A DNA stretch of 64,000 nt. Origin: Roseomonas gilardii subsp. gilardii (lineage in GTDB: Bacteria; Pseudomonadota; Alphaproteobacteria; Acetobacterales; Acetobacteraceae). The DNA is taken from assembly GCF_023078375.1 (NCBI RefSeq), contig NZ_CP095554.1:375001-439000 (forward strand), read 5' to 3'. The position numbers and the translations under genes were made by a program. The notes beneath the pieces were generated by a model. The model ran no database searches and was not told the origin of the DNA. It worked only from the letters and a program-made list of their open reading frames with translations. Positions 27,745-36,649 of the stretch are shown piece by piece (the stretch's first letter is position 1; every line of letters begins with the position of its first letter).

Positions 27745-28470
27745 TCACAACAACGCGAGCAGCTCCTCCCGCAGCGCCTCGGGTGAACTGGCAGGGACCG
27801 GCAGGGGCAGCCTGACCACCGCCTCCTCGAGGCCCAGATCGGCCCCGTCCACATCCAGGCCGAGCAGCCTCCACTCCCCTGCCCTGCCCCCGGAAAGACG
27901 GGCGCCGGCGGCCGCCAGGGCCGTGGCGTGTCCGGCGTTCAGCGCCTCCAGGAGTTCCGCCTCGGCGCCGGCCAGGGCCGCCACCGCGCCCGGCTCCGGG
28001 GCCAGTTCCCCACCGCGCAGGCGGCGGGCCTGGGCGAAGCCCGCGACCAGCAACGCGCCGCCGGGCCGCACCCGCCAAAGGTCGAAATCGCCGAATCCCG
28101 CATAGAGCGCGGCATAGGGATGCCGCAGCAGCCAGCGCGACTTGAGCGCATCCGCCTCGTCTTCCGGCACGGGGATGGCCAGGCCGGTCACCGTCACGCG
28201 GGGGGCGGTCTGCGGGTTGATCTCCGGCGCGGGGCCTGTGAAGAGCAGGGCACAGCGCGGCTCGGCCATGAGATGGCGGGTGTGCTCGGACAGGGTCGAA
28301 AGGAAGAGCAGGACCGAACCGTCCGGCGCCACGGCGGGGGTGACGAGGCTGGCGAAGGGCTGTCCGCCGGCCTGGGTGGCCAGGGTGGCGGCCGCCGCGC
28401 CCCGCATCAGGCCCCTGGCCCTCGCACCGGCCGCGAAACCATCCTCGTTGCCGCTCCCCGGTTGCGCCAC
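27745..28470 (-). CDS. HugZ-like / pyridoxamine-5'-phosphate-oxidase-fold protein
   Basis: A 241-residue protein with an FMN/heme-binding split barrel at residues about 15-150 ([59 protein letters not shown]) and a C-terminal DUF2470-like domain ([19 protein letters not shown] and [12 protein letters not shown]). This two-domain layout is that of HugZ heme-utilisation proteins and relatives. Start is a GTG at 28470 with GAGGTAG upstream. It is divergent from chvI with only 57 bp between starts, so the two may share regulation. Heme oxygenase activity is not proven by sequence. Confidence 0.78.
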   Translation of the reverse strand: MAQPGSGNEDGFAAGARARGLMRGAAAATLATQAGGQPFASLVTPAVAPDGSVLLFLSTLSEHTRHLMAEPRCALLFTGPAPEINPQTAPRVTVTGLAIPVPEDEADALKSRWLLRHPYAALYAGFGDFDLWRVRPGGALLVAGFAQARRLRGGELAPEPGAVAALAGAEAELLEALNAGHATALAAAGARLSGGRAGEWRLLGLDVDGADLGLEEAVVRLPLPVPASSPEALREELLALL

Positions 28471-28527
28471 AATCTACCTCCAGTATCCAGAACCCAAGAC
28501 CACGGAACGCCTGGACTCCCCTATAAC

Positions 28528-29229
28528 ATGCCTCAGACCATCGCCCTCGTGGATGACGACCGCAACATCCTCACCTCGGTCTCCATGACCCTGGAGCAGG
28601 AGGGCTATCAGGTGCGGACCTATACGGACGGGGAAAGCGCGCTGCAGAGCCTGCTCGCCCGGCCGCCCGACCTCGCCGTGCTCGACATCAAGATGCCGCG
28701 CATGGACGGGATGGAGCTGCTGCAGCGGCTGCGCCAGCGCACCAGCCTGCCGGTGATCTTCCTGACCTCGAAGGATGACGAGCTGGACGAACTGATGGGC
28801 CTGCGCCTCGGTGCCGACGACTACATCACCAAGCCCTTCTCCCAGCGCCTGCTGCTGGAACGCATCCGCACCTTGCTGCGGCGCAACGAGGCCTCCCGCG
28901 CCGAAGGATCGGGCGTGGCGGCCACCGGCGTGCTGTCGCGCGGCGACCTCGTGCTGGACGAGACCAAGCACACCTGCCTCTGGAAGGGGCAGCAGGTGCA
29001 GCTCACGGTCACGGAATTCCTCCTGGTCAAGGCGCTGGCCATCCGCCCCGGCATGGTGAAGAACCGCGACCAGCTCATCGACGCCGCCTATGGCGAGAAC
29101 ATCTATGTGGATGACCGCACCATCGACAGCCATGTGAAGCGGGTCCGCAAGAAGTTCCGCGTGGTTGATCCGGAATTCTCCCAGATCGAGACGCTCTACG
29201 GCATCGGCTACCGCTACAAGGAGGCCTGA
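28528..29229 (+). CDS. chvI: Response regulator ChvI
   Basis: A 233-residue OmpR/PhoB-type regulator. The receiver domain (1-120) has acidic pocket VDDD (9-11), phosphoacceptor D53 in [15 protein letters not shown] in IFLTSKDD and the conserved lysine in DDYITKPF. The winged-helix domain (about 135-230) has [36 protein letters not shown] and the terminal [11 protein letters not shown]. The motifs and the adjacent kinase identify ChvI, which with ChvG responds to acid and envelope stress in alphaproteobacteria. No strong Shine-Dalgarno precedes ATG 28528. Confidence 0.92.
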   Translation: MPQTIALVDDDRNILTSVSMTLEQEGYQVRTYTDGESALQSLLARPPDLAVLDIKMPRMDGMELLQRLRQRTSLPVIFLTSKDDELDELMGLRLGADDYITKPFSQRLLLERIRTLLRRNEASRAEGSGVAATGVLSRGDLVLDETKHTCLWKGQQVQLTVTEFLLVKALAIRPGMVKNRDQLIDAAYGENIYVDDRTIDSHVKRVRKKFRVVDPEFSQIETLYGIGYRYKEA

Positions 29230-30985
29230 TGCCCGACGGCAGCGCCCCCCTCGGCCCCGCGGCCTCCCCGCCGGGCGGCCCCGCCCATGACGCCGTCGCG
29301 GCCTCCGCCCGCGACGAGCGGCCGCGCGGCTGGCTGGGCATGCGCCGCAACGTGTCGCCGCTGCTGCGGCGCATCCTGCTGCTCAACGCGCTGCCGCCTT
29401 TCCTGCTGGCGACCTCGCTGCTCTACCTCGACCAGTACCAGAACGGGCTTCTGGCCGGAGAGGTGCAGGCACTGCGCACCCAGGCGCGATCTATGCCAAT
29501 GGCGTGGCCGAGGCCGCCGTCCGCATCCAGGACGACCATCCGGTGCTGGTGCCCGACATCGCCCGGCCGCTGCTGCGCCGCCTGACCGAGCCGAGCCCGG
29601 CCACCCAGGCCAAGCTCTTCGACAACAACGGGCTGCTGGTGGCCGACAGCCGGGTTCGGGAAAGCGCCAACGGCAATATCGTCGCCGAGCCCCTGCCCCC
29701 GCCCAGCCCGCCCGGCCCGGTGGGCGGCTTCGCCGACCGGCTGATCACCACGCTGCTGCGCTGGGGCGTGCCGCGCGCGCCGGACGACGTGGTGGTGGAT
29801 GTCGGGCCGGATGCCCCTTCCTTCGACTGGCAGCCGGAATTCAACAACACCGCCGGTGGTCCGGACCGGCGGGAGGAGCTGCGCTTGGCGCTGGAGGGCG
29901 GCGTGGACCCCTATGTGCGCCGCACCGCCGACGGGCGCCTGCTGGTATCCGTGGCGGAACCGGCGCGGCGGGCCAACCAGCCGGTCGGCATCGTCCTGCT
30001 GACCCGCGAGGCGCGGGAGGTGGACCAGCGGCTGATCGAGATCCGCGGCTCGGTGCTGGCACTCTTCTCCATGGCACTGGTGCTGACGGTCGCGTTGTCC
30101 CTCTATCTGAGCCGCACCCTGGCCTCGCCGATCCTGGCACTGGCCTCCGCCGCCCGGGCCATGCGCCAGGGCAAGGGCCGCGCCGGCTCCGTGCCGCAAC
30201 GCCTGCTGGAGCGGGGCGACGAGATCGGCACGCTGGCCCGTGCCTTCCAGGAGGCCGCAACCGCGCTCTGGGCGCGGGTGGACAGCAACGAGCGCTTCGC
30301 CGCCGATGTGGCGCATGAGCTGCGCAACCCGCTGACCTCGGTGCGCTCGGCCATCGAGACGCTGCGGCGGATCGAGAACCCGGAGCACCGCGCGCGGCTG
30401 CTGGCCATCATCGCCGAGGATGCGGTGCGAATGGACCGGCTGATCGGCGACATCTCCGATGCCTCCCGCGTCGATGCGGAGCTCTCCCGCACGGCGACGG
30501 AACCGGTGGACATCGCGCCCATCCTCTCGGCGCTGACCGAGCTGCATGCCGCGACGCGCGAGAACAGCCCGCTGGGCGAGGACGCGCCGGTCATGGTGCT
30601 GGAGGCACCGCCGAAGGGCCTGGTGGTGCGCGGCGTCGAGGGGCGGCTGGTGCAGGTCTTCCGCAACCTGCTCGGCAATGCCGTCTCCTTCTCCCCGCCC
30701 AGGGGCACGGTCTGGGTGAAGGCGCGCACCACGGGCAACGTGGTGGAATTCGCCGTGGAGGACGAGGGCCCCGGCATCCCCGAGGCGAAGCTGGAGAACA
30801 TCTTCGACCGCTTCTACAGCGAGCGGCCCAAGGGCGAACAGTTCGGCCAGCATTCCGGCCTGGGCCTGTCCATCTGCCGGCAGATCGTGGAGGGGCTGAA
30901 CGGCCGCATCACGGCCGAGAACCGCCGTGGCGAGGATGGCGGCATCGCCGGCGCCCGCTTCGTGGTGCGCTTGCCGAAGGGCTGA
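29229..30985 (+). pseudogene. chvG: Sensor histidine kinase ChvG, frameshifted as read
   Basis: The ATG overlaps the chvI stop by one base. The first frame encodes a cytoplasmic tail and a first membrane helix (RRILLLNALPPFLLATSLLY). The second frame carries the periplasmic sensor domain, a second helix (VLALFSMALVLTVALSLYL), a HAMP segment, the phospho-acceptor helix FAADVAHELRNPLTSVRSA, and ATPase motifs NLLGNAVSFSPP, EDEGPGIPEA and HSGLGLSICRQIVEGLNG. The frames join near 29487-29490; one extra base there gives RTQAAIYANGVAEAAVRIQD. Loss of this kinase is usually harmful in alphaproteobacteria, which favours a sequencing error over a real mutation. Length is 2 modulo 3. Confidence 0.88.
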
Positions 30986-31001
30986 TCCGGACCGGCGCCC
31001 G

Positions 31002-33136
31002 TCAGAGCAGGGGGTGGCGCAGCGAGGACAGCCCGCGGAACCAGCTTTCCCATTCATCGGCCGGCAAGGGGCGCCCCAGATAGAAGCCCTGCGCCTCGTC
31101 GCAGCCTTCCTGGCGCAGGCGATCGAGGATCCCCGGATTCTCCACCCCTTCCGCCACCGTGGTGACGCCCAGGCCGCGTGCCAGGCCGATGATGGCGCGC
31201 ACGATGGCGGCATCCTCGCGCTTCTGCGGCAGGCCCTGGATGAAGGAACGGTCGATCTTGATCCGGTTGACCCGGAAGTGGCGCAGGTAGTCCAGGCAGG
31301 AAAAGCCGGTGCCGAAATCGTCCAGCGCGACGCTGACGCCATCGCGGCGGAGCGCGTCGAGGGTCTGGGCGGTGCTGGCGCTGCGGTCCATCACCACCCC
31401 CTCGGTCAGTTCCAGCTCCAGCCGCGACGGGTCGATGCCGGCGGCCTGGGTGGCCTGCATCACCAGGCGGTGCACGTCCTGCCGGCGGAACTGGTTGGGC
31501 GAGACGTTGATGGCGACGCGCAGGGGCGGCAGGCCGCGCGCCTCCCATTGCCGGATCTGGGTGCAGGTCTCGTTCAGCACCCATTCAGTCAGCAGCACGA
31601 TCAGCCCGCCATCCTCCGCGGCGCTGAGGAAGCCGGCGGGCGAGCAGAGGCCGTGGCCGGGGCGGTTCCAGCGCAGCAGGGCCTCCAGCCCGATCACCTG
31701 CCCCGAATGCAGGTTGACCTGGGGCTGGTAGTGCAGGACGAACTGGCCGCCGGCGATCCCTTCCCGGATCCCCGCCTCCAGCGACTGCGCCTGTTCCAGC
31801 CGGAGCCGCAGGTCCGGGCGGAAGAAGCGGTAGCCGTGGCGCCCCTCGGCCTTCGCCTGGTACATGGCGAGGTCAGCGTTCTTCAGCAATTCGTCGATGT
31901 TCGAGGAATCGCGGCCGCAGACGGTGATGCCGATGCTGGCGCTGATGTTGACCTGGTGCCCGCGCACCTGGATCGGCTCCGCCAGGACCTGGCCGACCGA
32001 ATCCGCCAGCGCCGCGGCCTCGCGGGTGTCGGAGATGCCTTCCTGCAGGATGGCGAACTCGTCGCCGCCGAGGCGCGCCACCGTGTCGTGCTCCCCCACA
32101 TGCGTGCGGAGCAGCCGGGCCACGGTGATCAGAAGCTGGTCGCCGAAATCATGGCCCAGCGAATCGTTCACGTTCTTGAAGCGGTCGAGATCGAGAAAGT
32201 GCAGCGCGCAAAGGCGGCCGGAGCGCGCGGCCCGCTCGATGCCTTCCTCGATCCGCTGCGCCAGCAGGGAACGGTTGGGCAGATCGGTCAGCGCATCGTG
32301 GCGGGCCAGGTGGTGCAGGTGGCGCTGCGCGCTCTTCTGGTCGGTGATGTCGAGCGAGGTGGTGAGCACGTTCACCACCTCCCCGATGCTGTTGCGGAGC
32401 GGCGACTTGGTGGTGAGCTGGGTGCGCAGCACGCCATCCCGGTCGATGAAGTTCTCCTCGTAGCTCGGCAGGGCCGCGCCACGCTCGAAGACCAGGCGGT
32501 CGAACAGCACGTCGCGCTCGATCTGGTCGCGCGCCGTCAGCTCCTTCATCGGCAGGCCGACGCATTGCTGCACGCTGCGCCCGACATGGCGCGCATAGGC
32601 GGCATTGGCGAAGCGGCAATAGCCTTCCGGATCGGCGGTGTGGACCAGCACGGGCATGGTGTCGATGATCTGGGCCAGCAGGTCGGCCCGCTGCGGTGCC
32701 GCCCCGGGTTCCCTGACGCCGCCATGGATCTGGTCGTTGGCGGGCGGCGGGGGGAGGGATGGCGCGCGGCGTCCAGCAGGTCGCGGACCTGATTCTGGAA
32801 TTCCGCATGCTTGATCGGCGTCTGCAGGAAGCCGGTCGCGCCGGCCTCCAGCGCCCGGATGCGGAAATTCGGGTCGTCATAGGCGGTGATGACGAGGATC
32901 GGCGTGGCGGCGCAGCCGGCGATGGCGCGCACGGAACGGGTGAAGTCGGCCCCGTCCATGCCCGGCATCCGGTAGTCGGTGATGATCAGGTCGGGGCGAT
33001 GATGCGCGATCCAGGCCAGGGCGGCATTGGGGTCGGCGAAGGCCTCCGCCGTGGTGCCCTGCGTGACCGACTTGGCCAGCATCGTGAAGACTTGCCGATT
33101 CGTATTCTGATCATCGACAATCGCAATGACTGGCAT
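31002..33136 (-). pseudogene. REC-PAS-GGDEF-EAL cyclic-di-GMP protein, frameshifted as read
   Basis: The N-terminal frame (33136 to about 32760) is a receiver domain: IAIVDDQNTNRQVF, phosphoacceptor in LIITDYRMPGMDG, LVITAYDD and GFLQTPIKHAEF. The second frame gives PAS (about 160-275: GYCRFANAAYARHVGRSV), GGDEF (ARLGGDEFAIL, about 357) and EAL (LEALLRWN, about 486; ALDDFGTGFSCLDYL; AEGVENPGILDRL). Both catalytic signatures are intact. The position of the inhibitory RxxD reads GEHD, so product inhibition may be absent. The domains join across a run of six C near 32745-32755, where a seventh C gives one protein of about 711 residues. Phosphorylation of the receiver presumably tunes c-di-GMP turnover. 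It converges with chvG 16 bp away. Confidence 0.85.
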
Positions 33137-33392
33137 CGGCCAAATACATCCACATCCGGACCTTGATCCAGATCGACCCGAGTGACGTGCATCGTGCTGG
33201 ATGTTTTCATTTCATAGTGAAAAAACGCAATAAACTCAACTTAAAATTGCCGTGTTCAAAGACCGGACGCCTGATGCAGCCGAACGTTACGCGGCAGGTA
33301 CCTTGCGTTGGTTGTGCCTTGAATGCCCAATGGCTGATTTTCTAACTTGAAATTGCAACGCCTGTTCCGGCCCGCCTGCCGGGCGGCGGGCC
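33137..33392. promoter_or_regulatory. AT-rich region upstream of the c-di-GMP gene
   Basis: The 256 bp between the start of the c-di-GMP gene and the stop of an SDR gene include one of the most AT-rich stretches of the window (about 33205-33260, with GTGAAAAAACGCAATAAACT). It should contain the promoter for the leftward c-di-GMP gene. No operator or RNA element is recognised. A 60-residue rightward frame here has no coding character. Confidence 0.4.
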
Positions 33393-34169
33393 TCAGCCCG
33401 CCGAGGCGTCTCCGGCATCGCCGAAGGCCATCCAGCCGCCATCGACGCTCAGAACCGTTCCGGTGATGTAGGAGGCAGCCGGCGAGCAGAGGAACCAGGC
33501 GGCCTCGGCGAGTTCCTCCGGCTCCGCCAGGCGGCCCATGGGGATGCGGCGCCGGATTTTCGCCCCGTCCAGCCGCCCCTCCGCTTCCAGCTTCGCGACC
33601 AGGGCGGTGCGGACATAGCCGGGGGCGATGGCATTCACCCGGACGCCCTGCCCCGCCCATTCGCAGGCCATGCCGCGCGTCATGGCGACGATGCCCGCCT
33701 TGGCCGCGCCATAGGCGTTGCGGCGTGGCAGGCCGGTCAGCCCGGCGATGGAGGCGAGGTTCAGGATGGCGCCGCCGCCCGATTCCGCCATCGCCCGCGC
33801 CGCCTCGCGGGAGGCGGTGAAGCTGCCCTTCAGGTGCACCGCCAGGATGCGGTCGAAGGTCGCGACATCCTGTTCCAGCGTCGGGCGCTGCGGGTCACCG
33901 ATGCCGGCATTGTTCACCAGCACGTCCAGCCGCCCGAGCTGTTCCAGCGTGTCGCCGACCATGCGGATCACCGCCGCCTCCTCGGCCACATCGGCGGCCA
34001 GGGCGACATGCCCGCGGCCGAGCTCCCAGGCGCGCTCCCGGACCCGTTCCTCCGCCAGGTCGGCCAGGACGACGCGGCAGCCGGCGGCGGCGAAGCGGCG
34101 GGCGATGGCCCAGCCGATGCCGTCCGCCGCGCCGGTGACCAGGGCGACCGGCTTGCGGCCGGCGCTCAT
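33393..34169 (-). CDS. SDR-family NAD(P)-dependent oxidoreductase
   Basis: A 258-residue classical short-chain dehydrogenase: cofactor motif VTGAADGIGWAIA, NNAG in LDVLVNNAGIG, catalytic Ser in LNLASIAGLTGL, YxxxK in AYGAAKAGIVAMTR, and C-terminal ITGTVLSVDGGWMAFG. Its ATG overlaps the stop of the upstream SDR (ATGA), indicating coupled translation. D38-like LADLAEE after the second strand favours NAD over NADP. Likely part of a catabolic cluster with the adjacent SDR, NIPSNAP and flavoprotein genes. Confidence 0.93.
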   Translation of the reverse strand: MSAGRKPVALVTGAADGIGWAIARRFAAAGCRVVLADLAEERVRERAWELGRGHVALAADVAEEAAVIRMVGDTLEQLGRLDVLVNNAGIGDPQRPTLEQDVATFDRILAVHLKGSFTASREAARAMAESGGGAILNLASIAGLTGLPRRNAYGAAKAGIVAMTRGMACEWAGQGVRVNAIAPGYVRTALVAKLEAEGRLDGAKIRRRIPMGRLAEPEELAEAAWFLCSPAASYITGTVLSVDGGWMAFGDAGDASAG

Positions 34170-34990
34170 GCCGGCCGCGCCTCGCCCGGCTTCCCGAAGC
34201 CGGGGCGCGGGATCAGGTTCATGATGCCGCGGGTGAAGCCGCCATCCACCACGATCTCGTCGCCGCTGACATAGGCGGCGCGGTCGCTGGCCAGGAAAAG
34301 CACGGCATCGCGGATATCCTCCGGCTGGCCGATCCGCCCCACCGGCACCACGGCGTTGCGGCGCTCCGTCACGCCCGGCGTGTCGTAGAAGCCCTGGCTG
34401 AGCGGCGTCACCACCATGCCGGGGCTGACCACGTTGCTGCGGATGCCGGCGGGGCCCCATTCGGTGGCGATCTGCCGTGACAGCATCACCGCCCCGGCCT
34501 TGCTGACGCTGTAGGCGCCGCTGAAGCCCTGGGCATGGCCGGCGGCGATGGAGGCGACATGCACCAGCGCGCCCCGCCCCGCCTGCCGCATCTGTGCGCC
34601 GAAGGCCTGGGAGCAGAGGAAGTAGCCGGTCAGGTTCACCGCGAGCAGCGCGTTCCAGGCGGCCAGCGTCAGGTCTTCCAGCGGGCCGGGGCGCAGCAGG
34701 GCGGCGTTGTTCACCAGCACATGGGCGGGGCCGAAGGCCTCCTGGCTGGCACGGGCTGCGCCGGTCACGCTCTCCGGGTCCGAAACGTCGCAGGCCAGGG
34801 CGAGCGGGGCGGCGCCCAGCGCCCGCGCCGCCGCCAGGGTGCCGTCCATGGCCTCCGCCGTGCGGTCCAGCAGCACCAGCCGCGCCCCCGCCGCGGCGAA
34901 GCCCAGGGCGATGGCGCGGCCCAGCCCGCCGCCCGCGCCGGTCACCACGCAGATCCGGCCTTCCAGGCCGAGCCAGCTCGTCTCCGTCAT
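34166..34990 (-). CDS. SDR-family NAD(P)-dependent oxidoreductase
   Basis: A 274-residue short-chain dehydrogenase: VTGAGGGLGRAIALGFAAAG, VLVNNAALLRPGPLED, Ser in LVHVASIAAGHAQG, YxxxK in AYSVSKAGAVML, and VSGDEIVVDGGFTRG. VLLDRT after strand 2 suggests NAD preference. It is first of two coupled SDR genes and follows the NIPSNAP gene by 13 bp. Two SDRs in tandem imply sequential alcohol/ketone oxidations of a shared substrate; which one is unknown. Confidence 0.93.
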   Translation of the reverse strand: MTETSWLGLEGRICVVTGAGGGLGRAIALGFAAAGARLVLLDRTAEAMDGTLAAARALGAAPLALACDVSDPESVTGAARASQEAFGPAHVLVNNAALLRPGPLEDLTLAAWNALLAVNLTGYFLCSQAFGAQMRQAGRGALVHVASIAAGHAQGFSGAYSVSKAGAVMLSRQIATEWGPAGIRSNVVSPGMVVTPLSQGFYDTPGVTERRNAVVPVGRIGQPEDIRDAVLFLASDRAAYVSGDEIVVDGGFTRGIMNLIPRPGFGKPGEARPA

Positions 34991-35003
34991 GGCAGCGTGC
35001 TCC

Positions 35004-35336
35004 TCAACCGGCCAGGGAAGGCATGTTGGCGCGCAGGATCAGCCGGTTCTCCTGCGCCACGATCAGCTCGGCCGAGGCCCTGAGATAGGCGGGCCAGTCG
35101 GGATCCCTGTCGCGCTCGGCGTGCCGGCGCTGGAACTCGCCCATGTCGTCGAAGCCCCAGAGGTGAACCACCTGGTTCAGCGGCCCGACGGCGCTGGTGA
35201 AGATGCCCAGCGGCCGGCCCAGGTAGCGGAGCTGCACCGGCATGGCGAGGCGGTCGAAGACCTCCAGGAACTCGCCCATGCGGCGCAGGCGGATGGTGTA
35301 GGTGCGCAGATCGACCAGCGGCTTGCTGTCCGTCAT
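35004..35336 (-). CDS. NIPSNAP-family protein
   Basis: A 110-residue protein of single NIPSNAP domain size: LVDLRTYTIRLRRMGEFLEV at the start, the family's GPLNQVVHLWGFDDMGEFQR in the middle and a DPDWPAYL segment. NIPSNAP proteins have a ferredoxin-like dimeric alpha-beta barrel and often sit in catabolic operons with unknown biochemical role. It lies between the SDR pair and a binding-protein gene, all on the minus strand with short gaps. Confidence 0.85.
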   Translation of the reverse strand: MTDSKPLVDLRTYTIRLRRMGEFLEVFDRLAMPVQLRYLGRPLGIFTSAVGPLNQVVHLWGFDDMGEFQRRHAERDRDPDWPAYLRASAELIVAQENRLILRANMPSLAG

Positions 35337-35357
35337 GGGCGGGCTCCTTCTCGTGCT

Positions 35358-36596
35358 TCAGCTACGGGTGATGGGGCAGCCGCCATCGGCGATGGGGCGG
35401 AAGGCCTCTTCCGCGCCGATGGCGGAGACCAGCTTGTAGATGTCGCCGGCCTTCTGGCTGTCCCCGGGCGGCTTCACCTGGAAGAGATAGGCCGGGTGGA
35501 GCTTGCGCCCGTCGGCGCGGATGCTGCCGGGGCCGAAGGCATCGTCGTCGGTGGGCAGGCGCTTCATCATCGCCACGGTCTCGCGGCCGGAGGCCTTGGC
35601 CTTCCCGACACCGAGTTCCTTCACCGCCTTGAGGTAGTGCAGCAGGCCGGAATAGTCCCCCGCCTGGCTCATGTTCGGGAAGGTGTTGGCGGGCAGCTTC
35701 GGCCGGATGCGCTCCATGAAGGCGCGGGTGCGGTCGTTCAGGTCCCAGTAGAAGGTCTCGGTGAGCGTCAGGCCCTTGGCCACCGGCAGCCCCATGCCGA
35801 GAACGTCGGTGATGTAGCCGACCATCGCCGCCATGCGCACGCCGCCGCGCGAGAGGCCGAATTCCTGCGCCTGCTTCAGGCAGTTGATCAGGTCCGTGCC
35901 GGAATTGGCGAAGGCGATGACATTGGCGCCGCTGCGCCGCGCCTGCAGCAGGAAGGAGGTGAAGTCCGTGGTGCTGCCATAGGGATAGCGCACGGCGCCC
36001 AGCACCTTGCCACCCGCGCTTTCCACGAAGCGCGTCGCATCCGCCTGCGCCGCATGGCCGAAGGCGTAGTCGGCGGTGACGAAGAACCACTTGTCGCCGC
36101 CGGTCTTCACCAGGCTGGTGGCGGTGGAATGCGCCAGGCACCAGGAGTCCCAGGACCAGTGCAGCGTGTTGGCGGAACAGGCCTTGCCGGTCAGGTCGGA
36201 ACTGCCGGCGGAGGTGACGATGGAGACCTTGTCGCGCGCCTCCACCAGATCCCTGGCGCCCAGCGCCACGGAGCTGTTGCCGACATTGGTCAACACATCC
36301 ACGCCGCCCTGGTCGAACCACTGGCGGATGATGGAAAGGCCGATATCGGCCTTGTTCTGATGATCGGCCACCAGCAGTTCCACGCGGATTCCCGGATTCT
36401 GCGCGGTGAACTCGTCGATCGCCTGCTGCGCGCAGGCAACGCTGGTCGGGCCTTCCACGTCGCGATAGACACCCGACATATCGGTGATATGGCCGACCCG
36501 GATCGTGCTGGCCGCCTGCGCGCGGGATGGCCCCGTCGCCAGCATGGCGGCCGCGGCGAGGCCGGAGGCCAGGATGTCACGCCTGTTCCACTGCAT
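35358..36596 (-). CDS. ABC transporter substrate-binding protein, branched-chain amino-acid type
   Basis: A 412-residue periplasmic protein of the Leu/Ile/Val-binding (HAAT) group with a Tat-like signal (MQWNRRDILASGLAAAAMLA, cleavage near SRAQA). It has IRVGHITDMSGVYRDVEGP, VELLVADHQNKADIGLSIIR, KWFFVTADYAFGHAAQADAT and a C-terminal HPAYLFQVKPPGDS. No permease or ATPase of this class is nearby, so it must use a distant membrane complex or serve as a sensor. HAAT proteins also bind aromatic acids and other catabolic substrates, and the adjacent oxidoreductases suggest such a ligand. Confidence 0.9.
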   Translation of the reverse strand: MQWNRRDILASGLAAAAMLATGPSRAQAASTIRVGHITDMSGVYRDVEGPTSVACAQQAIDEFTAQNPGIRVELLVADHQNKADIGLSIIRQWFDQGGVDVLTNVGNSSVALGARDLVEARDKVSIVTSAGSSDLTGKACSANTLHWSWDSWCLAHSTATSLVKTGGDKWFFVTADYAFGHAAQADATRFVESAGGKVLGAVRYPYGSTTDFTSFLLQARRSGANVIAFANSGTDLINCLKQAQEFGLSRGGVRMAAMVGYITDVLGMGLPVAKGLTLTETFYWDLNDRTRAFMERIRPKLPANTFPNMSQAGDYSGLLHYLKAVKELGVGKAKASGRETVAMMKRLPTDDDAFGPGSIRADGRKLHPAYLFQVKPPGDSQKAGDIYKLVSAIGAEEAFRPIADGGCPITRS

Positions 36597-36649
36597 CTTG
36601 TCCGTTTCCCTGTTCTTGTCGTGGTTTTCGTCGCCGCTTCCGGCGCCGC

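Noticed and set aside
33163-33345. 60-residue rightward frame in an AT-rich spacer
   Set aside because: No ribosome-binding site, no conserved content, and it lies where the promoter of the leftward c-di-GMP gene is expected.
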